Source: Cyanobacteria bacterium T3Sed10_344R1 | GTDB taxonomy: Bacteria; Cyanobacteriota; Cyanobacteriia; Phormidesmidales; Phormidesmidaceae | Assembly: GCA_003566335.1 (NCBI GenBank) | Contig: PXDR01000607.1 | Span: 1-5,502, forward strand | Direction of reading: 5' to 3' | Length of the DNA: 5,502 bases | Shown: in pieces, positions 5,343-5,502 of the stretch | How positions within the stretch are numbered: position 1 is the first letter of the stretch | Layout of the letters: every line of letters starts with the position of its first letter | Made by a program: the position numbers and the translations under genes | Notes under the pieces: model-generated | Databases searched by the model: none | Told to the model about the DNA's origin: nothing | Seen by the model: only the letters and a program-made list of their open reading frames with translations

Positions 5343-5502
5343 CCGTGCCGGCTCTCACGACCGTGGAGCGCACCGCGTCCACGGGCCGAAGGCTGGCTGG
5401 CGCACCTACCCCACGTGCGCCGGTGGCCGACCGGCTCTCGGTCGTGGGCCGAACCGTACCCGAGCCCGATAGCGTCGGCCGAGCGTCGAGCGCGAGGAGC
5501 CA
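5341..5502. other. GC-rich (about 75%) hairpin-bearing segment of unknown nature
   Basis: By hand count about 122 of 162 bases are G or C, against 55% in each of the two preceding 60-base lines. Inverted repeats are CCGTGGA/TCCACGG (5361-5367, 5378-5384), GGCGCAC/GTGCGCC (5399-5405, 5415-5421) and CGACCG/CGGTCG (5428-5433, 5439-5444). CCGGCTCTC occurs twice (5348, 5431). Two minus-strand frames and one plus-strand frame stay open, as is expected at this GC content, and I recognise no protein in them. Possibilities are the end of a foreign GC-rich gene, a structured leader for the channel gene, or a chimeric join at a contig end. Confidence 0.6.

Noticed and set aside
5345..5502. Divergent plus-strand gene starting at GTG 5345
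   Set aside because: The frame is open to the edge, but frames on the other strand are open too because of the 75% GC content. There is no recognisable domain, and the segment is too short to judge.

Overview
The window reads as chromosomal DNA of a cyanobacterium, probably filamentous. It is about 55-58% GC in the parts I counted. It carries three copies of the cyanobacterial HIP1 octamer GCGATCGC (519, 2358, 2448) and short palindromic repeats of kinds I associate with cyanobacterial genomes. The lineage is inferred; the sequence does not name a species.

All five recognisable genes lie on the minus strand. In transcription order (right to left) they are: a MscS-family mechanosensitive channel (5327-3825); an intergenic stretch with a perfect 14-bp hairpin; then rfbC (3576-3031), rfbD (3034-2141) and rfbA (2144-1068), joined by two 4-bp ATGA start/stop overlaps; then a 309-bp gap packed with repeats; then rfbB, whose 3' end runs off the left edge. 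The four rfb genes are the complete dTDP-L-rhamnose pathway. RfbA makes dTDP-glucose from glucose-1-phosphate and dTTP, RfbB dehydrates it to the 4-keto-6-deoxy sugar, RfbC epimerises C3 and C5, and RfbD reduces C4. The product is the rhamnose donor for surface polysaccharide. The channel gene has no evident functional tie to the pathway.

Three regions are not explained by genes. First, the rfbA-rfbB gap (759-1067) holds a 135-bp element with inverted ends, a REP-like palindrome pair inside it, a cyanobacterial hairpin repeat and a short tandem heptamer. A good sigma70-type promoter candidate facing rfbB lies inside the mobile-looking element. Second, 3577-3824 holds the hairpin and a possible rfbC promoter. 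Third, the last ~162 bases (5341-5502) jump to about 75% GC and contain several short hairpins. They may be foreign DNA, a chimeric contig end or a structured leader; I cannot tell which.

I see no defence system, CRISPR array, phage gene, transposase, tRNA or rRNA, and no convincing new multi-gene system. The interest lies in the repeat-borne promoter candidate and the composition break at the right edge.
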